Assembly (NCBI GenBank): GCA_029948255.1 | Contig: JALIZF010001576.1 | Location: forward strand, 279,501 to 343,500 | Origin: Telmatactis stephensoni | Lineage: Eukaryota > Cnidaria > Anthozoa > Actiniaria > Isophelliidae | Length of the DNA stretch: 64,000 nucleotides | Direction: 5' to 3' | Shown here: in pieces, positions 1 through 11,437 of the stretch | How the letters are laid out: each line of letters starts with the position of its first letter | Numbering within the stretch: the first letter of the stretch is position 1 | Program-made: the position numbers and the translations under genes | The notes under the pieces: model-generated | What the model was told of the DNA's origin: nothing | The model's database searches: none | The model's input: only the letters and a program-made list of their open reading frames with translations

Positions 1-61
1 TCATTACATTTGGTTTGTGAATTGGACCTAATTTATACTTGTTTGTTTATCAAACAGTCAC

Positions 62-3000
62 CTTCAACATCTCTGGTTCCTCAGATGGAAGAAGTACAAG
101 AAGAGATTGTCCATCTTTTTGATATCTAAAAAGTTGATAGAGGAAAATAATAATTATTACTAAGTAGCTATAATTCAAGATTGTGTAGTTCCAGAAAATA
201 TCCATACCCCACCGTGGAGGGAATTGGAAATTCCGGAGGGGAGGGAGGGGGTCAGAAAAACAAAATTACAGAGTTTGTATGGAAGAAAAATGGAAGTTCC
301 GGAGTGTAGGGGGGTCCATTTACAAATTCCCTCCTTGGTGGGGGTATGGATATTTTTTGGAACTACACATTGTGCTTATAATTTTTATCTATCTCTTAGA
401 TATTTGTCCTTCCTTCTACTTTCTCCTTCTGGCCCTCCCTCCCTCCCTTTCTTCCTTCCTTCCTTTTTACATGTACATGTACCTTAGCTTCCTTAATTTC
501 CCTCCTTCCTTTTCTTTCTTCCCTTCTTTCTTTCTTCCTTCCTTCTTCCTTCTTCCTTCCTTCCTTCTCTACTTCCTTCCTTCCTTCCCTCACTTCCTCA
601 CAGTCTCCCTCCTTCTTTCTTCCTTTCTGAGCCAGTAGAATATAAATCAACAAGGACAAGATACAAATTGCTAAGTAAGCTGTAATCACCTTGCAGTTCT
701 TCCTGCTCTGTGTATGTATGTGTTTGCATCTTCAGGACAATCAAGCTGCACCACCCAGTTGACAGCAGGAAAATCTTATGGTGGAAGGGAAAGTATTTTA
801 TTTTAATGTTATAACTGGCAAGGGCAACAAGTTTATAAGTGTAATCACTTTTACGTGTTACCCTCTTTAAATAAAGTCCTTACTTACTTATTTACTTACT
901 AACTAAAATAACACAGACTACACAGTCATGTAACTTTATATCCAAATTTTCATGTTACAAAATAATGTAATTGTCTTTAGTGAATGGCCAAGTGACTAAT
1001 TAATTAATTAATCAATCAGAAAATAGGTCTGGATGGATGAAATAGCCCAGATGATGGATGAAATATAGGGATGGATGAATATGGGTGAACAGAACAATGA
1101 AAGAGTGGGGGGGAGAATTTCAATGAATTCATGAGTAATTATGAATACAATCTGATGCTAAAAGTTCAAAGAATGTTTAACTTTTGACAGAATATACCAT
1201 GTTTCAAAATATTTCTGAATTTGAGTGAGACAGAAGGAAATTGTTGGTATGAGCTTGGAATGAATTACAATATAAAGTGATAAGACTAAAATTTGGATAA
1301 TATTATGCATATTTAAAGATAAAAGACTCATTCTCACAATTCTATTTGGTCTTAGATTTAGATCCAATAGATTCAGATTCAGATCTAAGTCCGTCTACAT
1401 TTTTTGGAACAGCAGGGGCGGATCCAGGATTTTGCAAAGGGGGTGTCCCAAATAGGGCTCTTGAGAGATGACGTCCCATCCAAGATGGCGGCCTCCTAAC
1501 AATGGAATCTGATGATGTCATCTTGTATGGCGCTAGGGGGTGTCCGGTGCACCTATGGACACCCCCCTGGATCCGCCACTGAACAGGTATATAAAAGACA
1601 ACATGAAACTAATTTGTTTATTACAAGTTGGGAATTGTCCAAGACTAACAGCATCAAAAAGTGAAAATAACTTTAGGATGATAACAAAATAAATTAAACA
1701 AATTACATTACATAACTACACATGTAGGTCAAGAGGAAAGGACAAACTAAGAAACAAGAGAACTTTTGAACCTACCCAGTCCTCTAGCAGCAATATCAGT
1801 AGCAAATAAAACACAGTTAGTCCGTTTACAAAACTCTTCATAGATCCCTACTCTCTTCAATTGCTTTTGTTTTCCATATAAGGCCATTAATGGAACACCT
1901 GGGCGGAGTCGTCGGAAACTCTCGTAAATGCATTTAACCTTGGAAAAGAGTGAGAGGTTGTTAGAAGTAGAGATAGTATGTGAAACTATGCCTCTCTTTT
2001 TCAAATAATAATAATAACTAATAAAAATCAATAATAATTAATAATAATAATAAACTTTATTCAAGTGTCATGTAGCGTTAGCACTAAATACTAATTGGGG
2101 ATATTGTAAAATATAATAGAAAGAAACAAAATTCCATTGTAAAATATTTAATTAAATTAATCTTAAATCTCTGTATACAGTACAAGTCATGTACAAATAT
2201 TTAAAAATGAATAAAATTTATGAACTACTGACATAATATTCATTCACTGAGTTTAACAATTTATGCTACATGTGGGCTTGATAATGTAAGGAATGTCAGT
2301 GACATTATGCCAGGGTTTGGGAAGTTCTAAGTTCATTTGCTGAACTGACCTGTTTGCAGCTGGATACAAACACCAGTATTTTGGATTTGAGATGATTACG
2401 AATGAAGGAGTACAAAAAATTAAGTTTCTCTTGTAGTTCACAGACCACATAATTCTGAAAGAAGAATTGGTATTAAATATTCAGCATGTGAAAAAAATAC
2501 CATTTATTTAAGTGTGCGATGTCTTCTAGCACTTGCACTCTTATTGGGGACACTGTAATCTCACACAAACTATCACTACATTCTAACATTCTAGATGCAC
2601 ACATTTCAACTCTCAGCTTACTAGTTCTTTTTTTAACAAAAAGAAAAAAAGATATTAAAATGAGGGAGGAAAATTGGAGGACCTGGAGAAAAACCCTTTC
2701 CCCAAGGGAGAGAATGAACTAGCAAACAAAGCCCACATGTGATGCATGCCCCATCCGGGAATCATACTCAGGACCACAGAGGTGACAGACTGGCACACTT
2801 AATCTCTAATCCACCCTTGCCTTCCTTGTTTCTAGTGACATGGTCTGATGATGATTACAATGTGTAAAGATTGAAAGAACTCTCAGGACTTCATGCACAA
2901 GCAACACGCTAAGACAAATGGTACAATAAGGCTATGAAGCCCAGGGAAGGTGGCTACTTCTCAAGAAGGAGTTATACACCTGTATAGGTGGTTCCACCCA

Positions 3001-6000
3001 AAAGAGGAATGTTTTTCACATTAGATTAAGGCACTTGTATATGAAAGGTATGGTAGAGATTTCACAAGTTTTGTATTGTACTGTCTAGTACATAGGAAAT
3101 TGTCTTTGAAAAGGGGTACCACTCTTTTGAGAGATTATGTAAGGGGTTCCATCCATTTCTTTATAAGGTAATTATAAAAAGGCGGTACGTTCTCTCTCTC
3201 TCTCTTTTACAGAAAAAAGTTATATGTTTAAACCTGTGTTAGTCCTTGTGGTGTACTTGTTTTAGAGTTTTCATGGACTGCAATGTATTCTGGGTCCTAC
3301 AAATAAAAAGACAAAGCAGGATCCAGAACAATATATTTACCAATGAAGGTAGATCACAATTAGAGTTATGGATAGAAAATTGAGCAAAGACTACAGATAT
3401 TGAAATGAGGGCTGGTTAGAAGGCAAGTACAGGTACATGTACAAGAAAAGCAACTAGGTTTATTTTAAGATGTTAAACTAGAGGCCATCTTGCTGTGATA
3501 GCCAAGCAAGACTACACACATTCAATATAATTGAAGGTTAGTTTGTGTTCCTAAAGACAGCCAGGCAAAACTCAGCAAAGTCACCTCACAGCTCCAGTCA
3601 ATTTGCCCAGCATTGCCTGACACTTAATTAATGAACCCAAATGAGTAAGGCAAGTGAGATGGAAATGGGAAACTAGATTTACCAAAGGAAAGGTTCACCT
3701 CAGTTGTATTTCATTGGATATTGGCTGCAAATTACTTCTTTTAGCACCGTGGCACTTATTAAATTTTTGGGGTCCCCCTCCCCCTGCGTTTATTAAGAAA
3801 TTGATAAGGCTCATAAATAATGATTTAATAAGTGAAGCAAATGTTAACAACAAAATAAACATGCTTCAAATATACAAAACCTCAGTCTATTTTTTACACA
3901 GTTTCAATGTTGAGTTATACTGCACTTGGTTTTCCTTATTCAAGATAACAGTCTGGTGAAAGTCCTTTAACGCCATACTGTGTAAACAAATGTGGCACTT
4001 ATTTGAGGGGAACTTATTTACCATTTTGCCCTTAGATGCGGCGTTTAATCAAGGGAGGCACTTACAGCGAAAATCGTTGCATCGCGACCTCAAATGTCGG
4101 TAAAATTTTGGTCTTTTCTGATCCGTCCATCATTCTTGGGGGGGGGGAAGCATTCACAAACTCGTTCAGTGATTGGTTGATTTGAAAGAAGCTCCGCCCC
4201 CAAACTGATTGACGACTCAGAAAAACCCAAAATCAAAACAAAATTTTTAATTTGCTGGTTGCGATGCAACGATTTTGGCTGTAATCGGAGGTGGTGCTAA
4301 AACAAGTAAATACAGTATTTAAAGTACAATTAATACTGTCTTATAATGGTAGCCACTTTCATGTGGCCTAAATGGTGATTGTTATACTGTCAGTAGCAGT
4401 CTGTAAGTTATATTTGATTTTTGCATGTAAAAATTAAAATCATGACAATGATTAACAATTTACCTGTAAACTCAGTCTTGCTAAGTCTTTGACTGACCTA
4501 AATATAATAAAAGGTAGTTATAAGTAAGGTCTGTTAATACCTGGCTACTATCAAACACTTTTATTGGTAAGATCAATCCACATGAATTATGTTCCACAAG
4601 CAATGATTTTGAAGGGTTCATGGTCAAGTTTTGCCAGCATCTGTTAGATATACATGTAGGTAAATCTTTTTGTTTACATTTTGCTTATTAGCACTTGCTC
4701 ATAAATCAAACTTTATAATACAAACAAATACACAAAACAAATAAATAACATGATGCCATTATAGTTACTAAGAACTGAACATTTGAAAATGGTATCTTAT
4801 AAATATAATTTTGAAGTAAATTAAAAGACTTTGAAAATTTGAAAAATGTAAAAATAATGTACACGTAAATTTGTGTTGCAAGAGCATCTTGTCTCCCTGT
4901 ACAAGGGTCACCTTTCTACAATGCCACTAAACCTGTTCCCAATTTGACAGTAATGTGGAGAGGTTCAACTGATATTATTAAGAGTGATACAGTTTAAAAG
5001 TTATATTTGCACTTTATGCGCTGTGAAATTGTCCACGCCTTGCAATGAATTCCTAACTGATTTTGCACTTATGCATTTTTTAATTGAATATCTTCCTTCT
5101 ACAAGCCAGGGCACTTTTACTGACACATACATTGTACTTCTAATAAATCATGTATTTATGAATAAGATAACATTGTACACATTGATCAGCATAAATCAAA
5201 CAGCATAAATTTATGTTGACCTAATTCGAACAGCATATATTTATGTCGACCCTTGAACAACATATTAAATTTACATGTATGTCGACCTTCGAACAGCATA
5301 AATTTATGTCAACTTTTGATACTTTAAGAGGAAAAAATAACATCATTTTAATTCAAACATAAATTTATGACAATTTTCAAAATGTGAACCATAACAAAAA
5401 TCGACCTCAATGGAACATTTTTTGTGGCAAGGCAGTGCTGCCCTTCGAATCGTTGCCACTACCACAAAGTTTTTGATTAATTTTTGACATCTTTTTGACA
5501 ACTTTGAATACCGCTAACCAACTAGATATTGGCGCTTCACTTTGATGTCTCGATTGACGGAGTTTGTACATCATATCGAGTGAAGCGCCGATATCAAATT
5601 GGTTAGCAGCATTCAAAGTTGTCAAAAAGATGTCAAAAATTAATCAAAAACTTTGTGGTAGTGGCAACGGTTCGAAGCGCAGCACTGTAAAATATACACC
5701 TAAAACGACATTTCAATGATAAAACTTAAAAGTGCAAGTTAGAGTACAATTATAACTTTTGATGTGTTGCTGATAGATACAACTAGTTTGATTCCTGTTT
5801 CTAATGTCATGCAATTATAAGAAAATCTACAAGTATGTAATACTACATATATCTTTAGAACAGATCATCTTACTTTGTTTGTGTTGCTGAAAACAACAGT
5901 GTTTGTCTTTCTGTTGGAAGGTTTTCAATAATGGCATTGAGTGTGGATGCAAATCCCATGTCAAGAATTCTATCAGCTTCATCTAAGACTAGAAATACAA

Positions 6001-9000
6001 TCAACAACATGTCTCTAAATAAAATATTTCAAAAAATGTGTACACTGGTTCAGCTAGGCTGGCAATCATTTAATATGTTACAGCCAAAATCATTGCATTG
6101 TGACCAGTACATTACAAATTTTGTTTTGATTTTGGGTTTTTCTGAGTTGTCAATCAGTTTGGGGGGCAGAGCTTCTTTCAAATCAACCAATCACTGAAAA
6201 AGTTCGAGGACAGATCAGAAAAGACCAAAATCTTGCCGATGTTGGAGGTCATGATGCAATGATTTTTGCTGTTAGAGTAATACACCGTACACTGTATAGC
6301 AGAGCATTCTGTGTCAAAAAAATGAAAGCATTGAAAAAGTTTAAATGTTGTGCTGCATTGTGGAGTGCCATATCTTGCTCAGTGTTGATGTTATAGCCAG
6401 TAAAAACCACTGAGACGTGGCGTGGTACTAACAATAATGTCAACTGACTTTTTGCCAATCATACAAAATCTGCTCTGACTGGTAATTGCTCACAATTAAA
6501 TATACTTTGACAGTTAAACTAATGTTTCATCCCTTAGGTACTTACCAAGAATTTGCAGAGAACCACATTCAAAGTTTGGTGTTTCATCCATGTGTTGTAG
6601 AAGTCTTCCAGGTGTACAGACAACTATGTTGGTCTTGTTAATTCGCACCTGTTCTTCTTTGAGATTCTATTGATCAATAGTAAAACAACTTTTAGTGTCA
6701 GAATGTACTCTATCGATCACAAATCAGAAATGCCAATGAATTGGTTATAGTTACAAGACATTTTTTCAGTTTATTAAGTGCTAATAATAAAATTATAGCA
6801 TAGCTTAAATCCTAGCAGTATGAATATGTCATCAGTAAATTGCTAGAAGAAAGCAAGTTAAAGAAAAGAAGAGCTCACCTTTCCTCCTATAACTAATCCA
6901 GCTGAGAGATCATGTTTACATCCAATCTTGACTATTACTTCAAATGTCTGATATGCCTGGAAACCAAAGACTACACCCTTATTGTACGGTACATTTACAA
7001 GATTTTGCATTACATCATTATTTTGATAACATGTTTTATTTCCCAAGAAACCCTTATCCAGGATTTCCTTATGGATCCTTGTGGATAAAATGATGCTGTT
7101 ATCAAGTAATATACTATTAGTCTATGTTTTTGGTGTTACAAAACAGTTTTAAAATCAGTGGGAGCAAATAAAAACTAACTATTAAAGGTTTTCTCACCAA
7201 TTCTCTTGTAGGCGATATTATAAGTGCTCCCATACCATCCACAGATGACCATTTTTGCCTCCATAATGCCTCAATGATCTGAATAGAATAACAAAAATAA
7301 GATGCAAAATATCATGCAAGATGTGAAGCTTAACTGCCTATTCAATTTAATTAATTCAAGCATCCTCTTAAAGTATGTCTACTTCTCCTAATATTTAGAG
7401 GCAGTCTGTACTGTACATTTGTACGTTTATACACTGTAACAGAATTATGGTGCAATTATAAAAACATACTGGTATAAGAAATGCCAGAGTTTTTCCTGAG
7501 CCAGTCTTTGCAGCTCCAAGAACATCACATCCCCTGAGAGCTGCAGCAATGCCTTGCTTTTGAATATCAGTTGGATTCATATATCCAGCATGGGTGAGTC
7601 CTGGAATACAAAATATACACTCCTTACTGACTTGCAATGGAATATGAGTCTCTCTAACACCCTCAGCCCCAAGTTTAATGACGTTGGGCCTGAATTCATG
7701 ACTTGTAAATGTGGGCGAGGCCCAGGGGGGGAACTCCATTGTAAAAGGATCGGGTTACAAGCTTGTCGTATCTCTTAGGGGTAAAAATCAGCGACTGGGT
7801 ATCTTTTAGGGTGTTAAAATTGAAGTTTAGAGTTTTAGCATTTCCTGGTCTCTCTTTAGTTAGGATATCAAAAGAGCCCATCGCTTATTATCTTGTTCTC
7901 AAATGGAAGAAATTTGCACAACAAAAGCATGTCGACTGTTCAATTTTATGTTCATCATAATAATGTTCATTAGCTTGTTATCACTAGTATCTCTTAGGTT
8001 AAAAATTGTCCAGCCACACCCTTTAAAAAAGACTTCCGGTATCTTTTAGGGGTATTTTAAAAAACTTCCAATGTTCAAGCATACCCAATCCTCTTACAAT
8101 GGAGTCCCCCCCCCCCCACCCCGGGGTGAAAGGGTTGATATGGACAACATCATTGAAGAAATAGAAAATGCACACACATGCTGTATGCAGATTTCTAAAA
8201 GCATGCAGGCATTGAATAGAACATGAGATAAGTTTTAAAAGAAGCTTGAAGTCTAGCCAAGTGCTTGTCAATGCTTCTTAGATGTTCCGTCCAATGCCCA
8301 AATTAAATGTGGCTAAATCTCCACAAAGTACAGCAGGCAAGTTTTCTATTTCAATCTTTTAAAAAATTCAAATTAAATTGTTTTTGAGTACATTTAGTAT
8401 CCATTCACACTGGCTATGTGTAAAAGTTCAAAAAGTGGGTGTGCACGCAGTATGTACACGTGCACACAGTACTACATCCTCCAGCCAATGAGAGCACATG
8501 TGTTATATATATGATGATGATTTTAAAAACATACTTAGAATCAGATTTATTAGTTCTGTACCTTGTAAAGTCCGTTTTGAGAGTGGGAAGTCTGAGAACT
8601 TTGAAACTGACGCAACATCAATCTATAAATGACAACAGAAATTTTAACTATCAGTTTTCAAAATGGGTTGGAAAGAAACAGCAAAATTATACATCTTATC
8701 CCATTGTTTGCACTAAAATTTCACTTTACTTTAGAATGGCTTCTGCAGTGTGGATACCATTGAAGAATCATTAATTTTTGCTGTTTCATTTTAACCTGCT
8801 TATATCCAAATCTTTACTGATCAAGATATTAAAATGGGAGCATGTATCATACAATGTACTAGTCTGTGTATCAAAATTTTGAGTTGGAAGCTAAAAAAAT
8901 ACCAGGGTTGTTGCTATATTGTACAGTCATGAATGCTTCTTGCAAAATTCACCAGCTCAAAATTACCAGTTTTGTCTCTTCTCAGAGCAGGGTTTTTTTG

Positions 9001-9934
9001 GTTTTTTTTGGCTTTGCAAGCATCTGGTTGATCAAATGGCACTGTCTTATAGCAGACACTTTACACTTATTTTAGCTGCACACAACTCTAATGTAAAATG
9101 TAGTAAGCTTATCAAAAGTTGAGTCCATATTCAATGTATCATTGGATAAAAAAATATATAAATATTTATTTATAATTATTACTTTTGGACTTTTAATTGA
9201 CATCATGCAATGGTTTAAGGAAAGGTAAGCCTTTAATTTGAGCTTTTATCATGTAATTCCAAAAGTCACAGTACAGAAATATAATTACCATAGCTGGAAA
9301 GAACACGTCAAAATTAGTAAAATTGTGAAGTTTGAATGAGTAACTTTCAAACTCACGAAGATATGAATTTTCTGAAATCGAAATTTTGTATGAAAACATT
9401 CGCTGGTAGGCAAGAGATGCCTACCGGCAAAGGTTTTCTTACAAATTCAGACTTTTCAAAAATTTATATTCTCGCGAGTTTTGGATTTCATTCCTTTAAA
9501 CTTCACTGTCTTGCTAACTTTAACATGCTCTTTCCAGCTATGGTAATTCTTTTTCTGTTTTATGAATTTAAAAATACCTGATAAAAGCTCATTGAGTGCC
9601 CAGAAAAACTTCCCAACTTCAAGGTTTGAAACTCACATAATTGACTATAATATACTAAAAAGGTTCTAAAACTGAGCAACAAATCTAATTTCCAGAAATT
9701 TTCCCAGACACTGGTCAACCACCCCCACGTGTACGTATACCGTTGCAAAATTTTTGTTGACAAGATAAAATACAATTTTACATCAAATATATTTATTCTT
9801 ACGCTCTGATATCGCTCCTCTAACTCCTTCATTTCCTTCTGTTCGTTATTCCAGGAGATTTTAAAGTCAAGACGTTTGGCTTTGTTGCCTTTATGCTGTT
9901 TATGGGACGATCTTCTTCTTACTTTGTCCGCCAT
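62..9934 (-). CDS. DDX10: DEAD-box ATP-dependent RNA helicase DDX10 (5' 13 coding exons, partial)
   Basis: Coding exons, in transcription order: 9934-9803, 8622-8562, 7600-7470, 7278-7198, 6956-6879, 6666-6546, 5988-5874, 4497-4464, 3296-3234, 2454-2350, 1938-1776, 774-690 and 125-62. All junctions are GT-AG with compatible phases, giving about 411 codons; the gene continues past the left edge (donor at 61). The start was chosen at [13 protein letters not shown], a lysine/arginine-rich N-terminus. Visible helicase motifs in order: Q-motif region ([12 protein letters not shown]), Walker [23 protein letters not shown] ([13 protein letters not shown]), [15 protein letters not shown] and HRAGRTAR. 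The RLRPG and LLVLLPSEE strings point to DDX10/Dbp4, a nucleolar helicase used in small-subunit pre-rRNA processing (known for the family). The acidic C-terminal half is not in the window. Introns contain MITEs, a SINE and a CT-run. Confidence 0.93.
410..627. repeat. TTCC/CTTT-rich pyrimidine microsatellite
   Basis: About 220 bases of almost pure pyrimidine on the plus strand, with irregular TTCC and TTTCTTCC units. It lies in the DDX10 intron between the exons at 690-774 and 62-125. Open frames across it are compositional artefacts. Confidence 0.85.
1413..1581. mobile_element. 169-bp MITE with GGCGGATCCAGG termini
   Basis: The left end CAGGGGCGGATCCAGG and right end CCTGGATCCGCCACTG are inverted repeats, followed inward by GGGGGTGTCC and GGACACCCCC. 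AACAG stands directly on both sides (1408-1412 and 1582-1586), a likely target duplication. It lies in a DDX10 intron. The termini resemble hAT-type CAGTGGCGGATCC ends, but the 5-bp duplication is short for hAT. Confidence 0.75.
2660..2825 (-). mobile_element. Degenerate tRNA-derived SINE
   Basis: Read on the minus strand, the segment from 2825 has an A-box-like start (GGTGGATTAGAGATTAAG) and a B-box-like block (GGTCCTGAGTATGATTCCC) with tRNA-like spacing, then a non-tRNA body to about 2660. It lies in a DDX10 intron. Substitutions in both boxes suggest it is old and inactive. Confidence 0.5.
3735..4312. mobile_element. MITE with a second MITE nested inside
   Basis: The outer ends are inverted copies: TTACTTCTTTTAGCACC near 3735 and its complement around GGTGCTAAAACAAGTAA near 4312. 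A different inverted-repeat element fills the right part (4061-4285, listed separately). It lies in the intron between DDX10 exons 8 and 9. Confidence 0.5.
4061..4285. mobile_element. MITE with TTACAGCNAAAATCNTTGCAT ends, copy 1
   Basis: The termini CAGCGAAAATCGTTGCATCG and CGATGCAACGATTTTGGCTG are inverted repeats. A related copy sits at 6078-6274 with the internal blocks (AAATCAACCAATCACTGAA, TTGATTTTGGGTTTTTCTG) in the opposite order, so the two copies are in opposite orientation. Both lie in DDX10 introns. Confidence 0.7.
5184..5325. repeat. Degenerate tandem repeat, AACAGCATAAATTTATGTCGACC units
   Basis: Four to five imperfect units of about 35-40 bp, each with AACAGCATAAATTTATGT followed by TGACC or CGACC. 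They lie in a DDX10 intron. Confidence 0.65.
5433..5687. mobile_element. Foldback MITE with arms of about 110 bp
   Basis: Starts CAGTGCTGCCCTTCGAA and ends TTCGAAGCGCAGCACTG. Nearly the whole element folds back on itself, with TTTTTGATTAATTTTTGACA on one arm and its complement on the other, around a loop of some 40 bp. It lies in a DDX10 intron; the open frames in it are palindrome artefacts. Confidence 0.75.
6078..6274. mobile_element. MITE with TTACAGCNAAAATCNTTGCAT ends, copy 2
   Basis: Inverted-orientation relative of the element at 4061-4285. Left end TTACAGCCAAAATCATTGCA, right end ATGCAATGATTTTTGCTGTTA. It lies between DDX10 exons 6 and 7. Confidence 0.7.
7721..8125. mobile_element. 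MITE with GGGGGGACTCCATTGTAA termini
   Basis: GGGGGGGAACTCCATTGTAA at the left and TTACAATGGAGTCCCCCCC at the right are inverted repeats. Inside are repeated TATCTTTTAGGG strings. The ends resemble those of the element at 36,899-37,585 (GGGGGACTCCCTTATAAAAGG), so both may belong to one superfamily. It lies between DDX10 exons 2 and 3. Confidence 0.6.
9221..9600. repeat. Imperfect inverted repeat (foldback) in DDX10 intron 1
   Basis: GAGCTTTTATCATGTAATTC through ACCATAGCTGGAAAGA on the left is mirrored by TCTTTCCAGCTATGGTAAT through GATAAAAGCTCATTG on the right. The central hairpin is GGTAGGCAAGAGATGCCTACC. Probably a degenerate foldback transposon; no target duplication was identified. Confidence 0.55.
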
Positions 9935-10590
9935 TTTGAAATTGTACTGAGTTAAATGCAGCCTGGCCTGTGAACCCAATAGCGAGTAGACTAGGTACAA
10001 TATGCTGTTGAACAGGATCAAGGATGGGATAAATCTGGATGGGACGAATATTTATTCATGTATCTGGGTTTTTTGACGTAAACAAAATTTTACAATTAGA
10101 AATAAAGACAATGGAAGGCATTCGTGGGCGATGTTAGATGCTGACACCAAACGGCCCCCTAGGTGTCCTAGATCCTTGCTAAAGAATGTAAAGAACGAAG
10201 CCCTCGATTTTAGAGAAATTGAAACTCTACTGCTGTGATTGTTCGAAATGGTACAATAGCATTGTTAAGAAGTGACAAGTGATGCGAAGTTTCCATCCTT
10301 GTCATTTATTATTACTGTGAAAGGGGATTTTCAAAATCGATTTTTAGTATCATTGTGGATCTTAAACTGAAAGACTTTTTAAGATTCATGGTATCAAATA
10401 AACAACAGAAAACAATATTCCAACGGTTACAACTTTATTTTCATCATTTTCCCCCTTTATGGATCAACTCGTTTCCCAAATGTAGCTGCTTGGGATCCTT
10501 GTGGCTTACATAGTAAGAGGCTTTAACTCATGCGATGCGCTCTAGGGGTTCTGTCGACTATTTTTGTTAGGTTATAAACGTTAAGAGTAA
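9935..10590. other. Intergenic segment upstream of DDX10
   Basis: Lies between the DDX10 start codon and the left end of the duplicated CmcI unit (similarity to 34,680 and 53,980 begins near 10,590). It should hold the DDX10 promoter and 5' UTR. No TATA box, tRNA or coding exon was recognised. Confidence 0.5.
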
Positions 10591-11437
10591 TTATTTCAAA
10601 AGTCTTTGTGGATTGAAGTGAGTTTAAAAATGACCTTTCTGATAGCTTAGTAATATTCGTATATATAACTGGTATACGGGTGTTACACAACATTTGCTTA
10701 TGGACGTAATTAACTTCGGTAATAATAATAATAATAATCTTTAATGAGGAATACTTTTTAATTTAACGATTTTCAAAAAGGACCTCAATAACTGAAGAAA
10801 ACCAAAATGATATTTTATTTTAATTCATTCAGTTATTTATTATTACAGTTACCGAACCAAAATGATTAAATATGTTTGATAAATCCATTCCAGTTACATG
10901 ATCCATTGTACCTATAACGTAAAAAGTACATTAATAGTATTTATTTTCACATTGGTTCGGTTTTCTTTGTTCTTCGCAGTTGAATATATGGCATAACCCC
11001 AGCTGTAGAACAAAGGGCATATTCCCCTTGCATACTAATGTATATTCACCTCGCATTGAAATGCAATGCATATGACCTAAACACACTTTTACACGTGTGC
11101 ATGGGATGCATTTGGTGCACTCGTTGGTTTACTGCGCATGTTTCTGACACCACGAACTGGCATCCAGAATTCAGCAACACAAATTTCTTTGTTTTAGACA
11201 TTAATGAAATTTGTATTTTCGAAAACCTCACCAATGTAAAAATAAGTCACATATCGAAAACAGAAAGACGCCGGACAGGTTATAGCTCTCCTGAGCTTGG
11301 TCCTCGGTCCCATTCAATAAGTATTCCAGTAGTAACATGGGGTAAGTGGGTGGTGGTGGTGGGTGGAGCATGGGAGATGGTGGTGATAGTGGTATTAGTA
11401 GTGGTTGTAGTAGAGAATTCATTGGGCTTTTTTAAGA

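Noticed and set aside
279..689. Open frames over the CT-rich region
   Set aside because: Low-complexity Phe/Leu/Ser or Lys/Glu runs from a microsatellite in a DDX10 intron.
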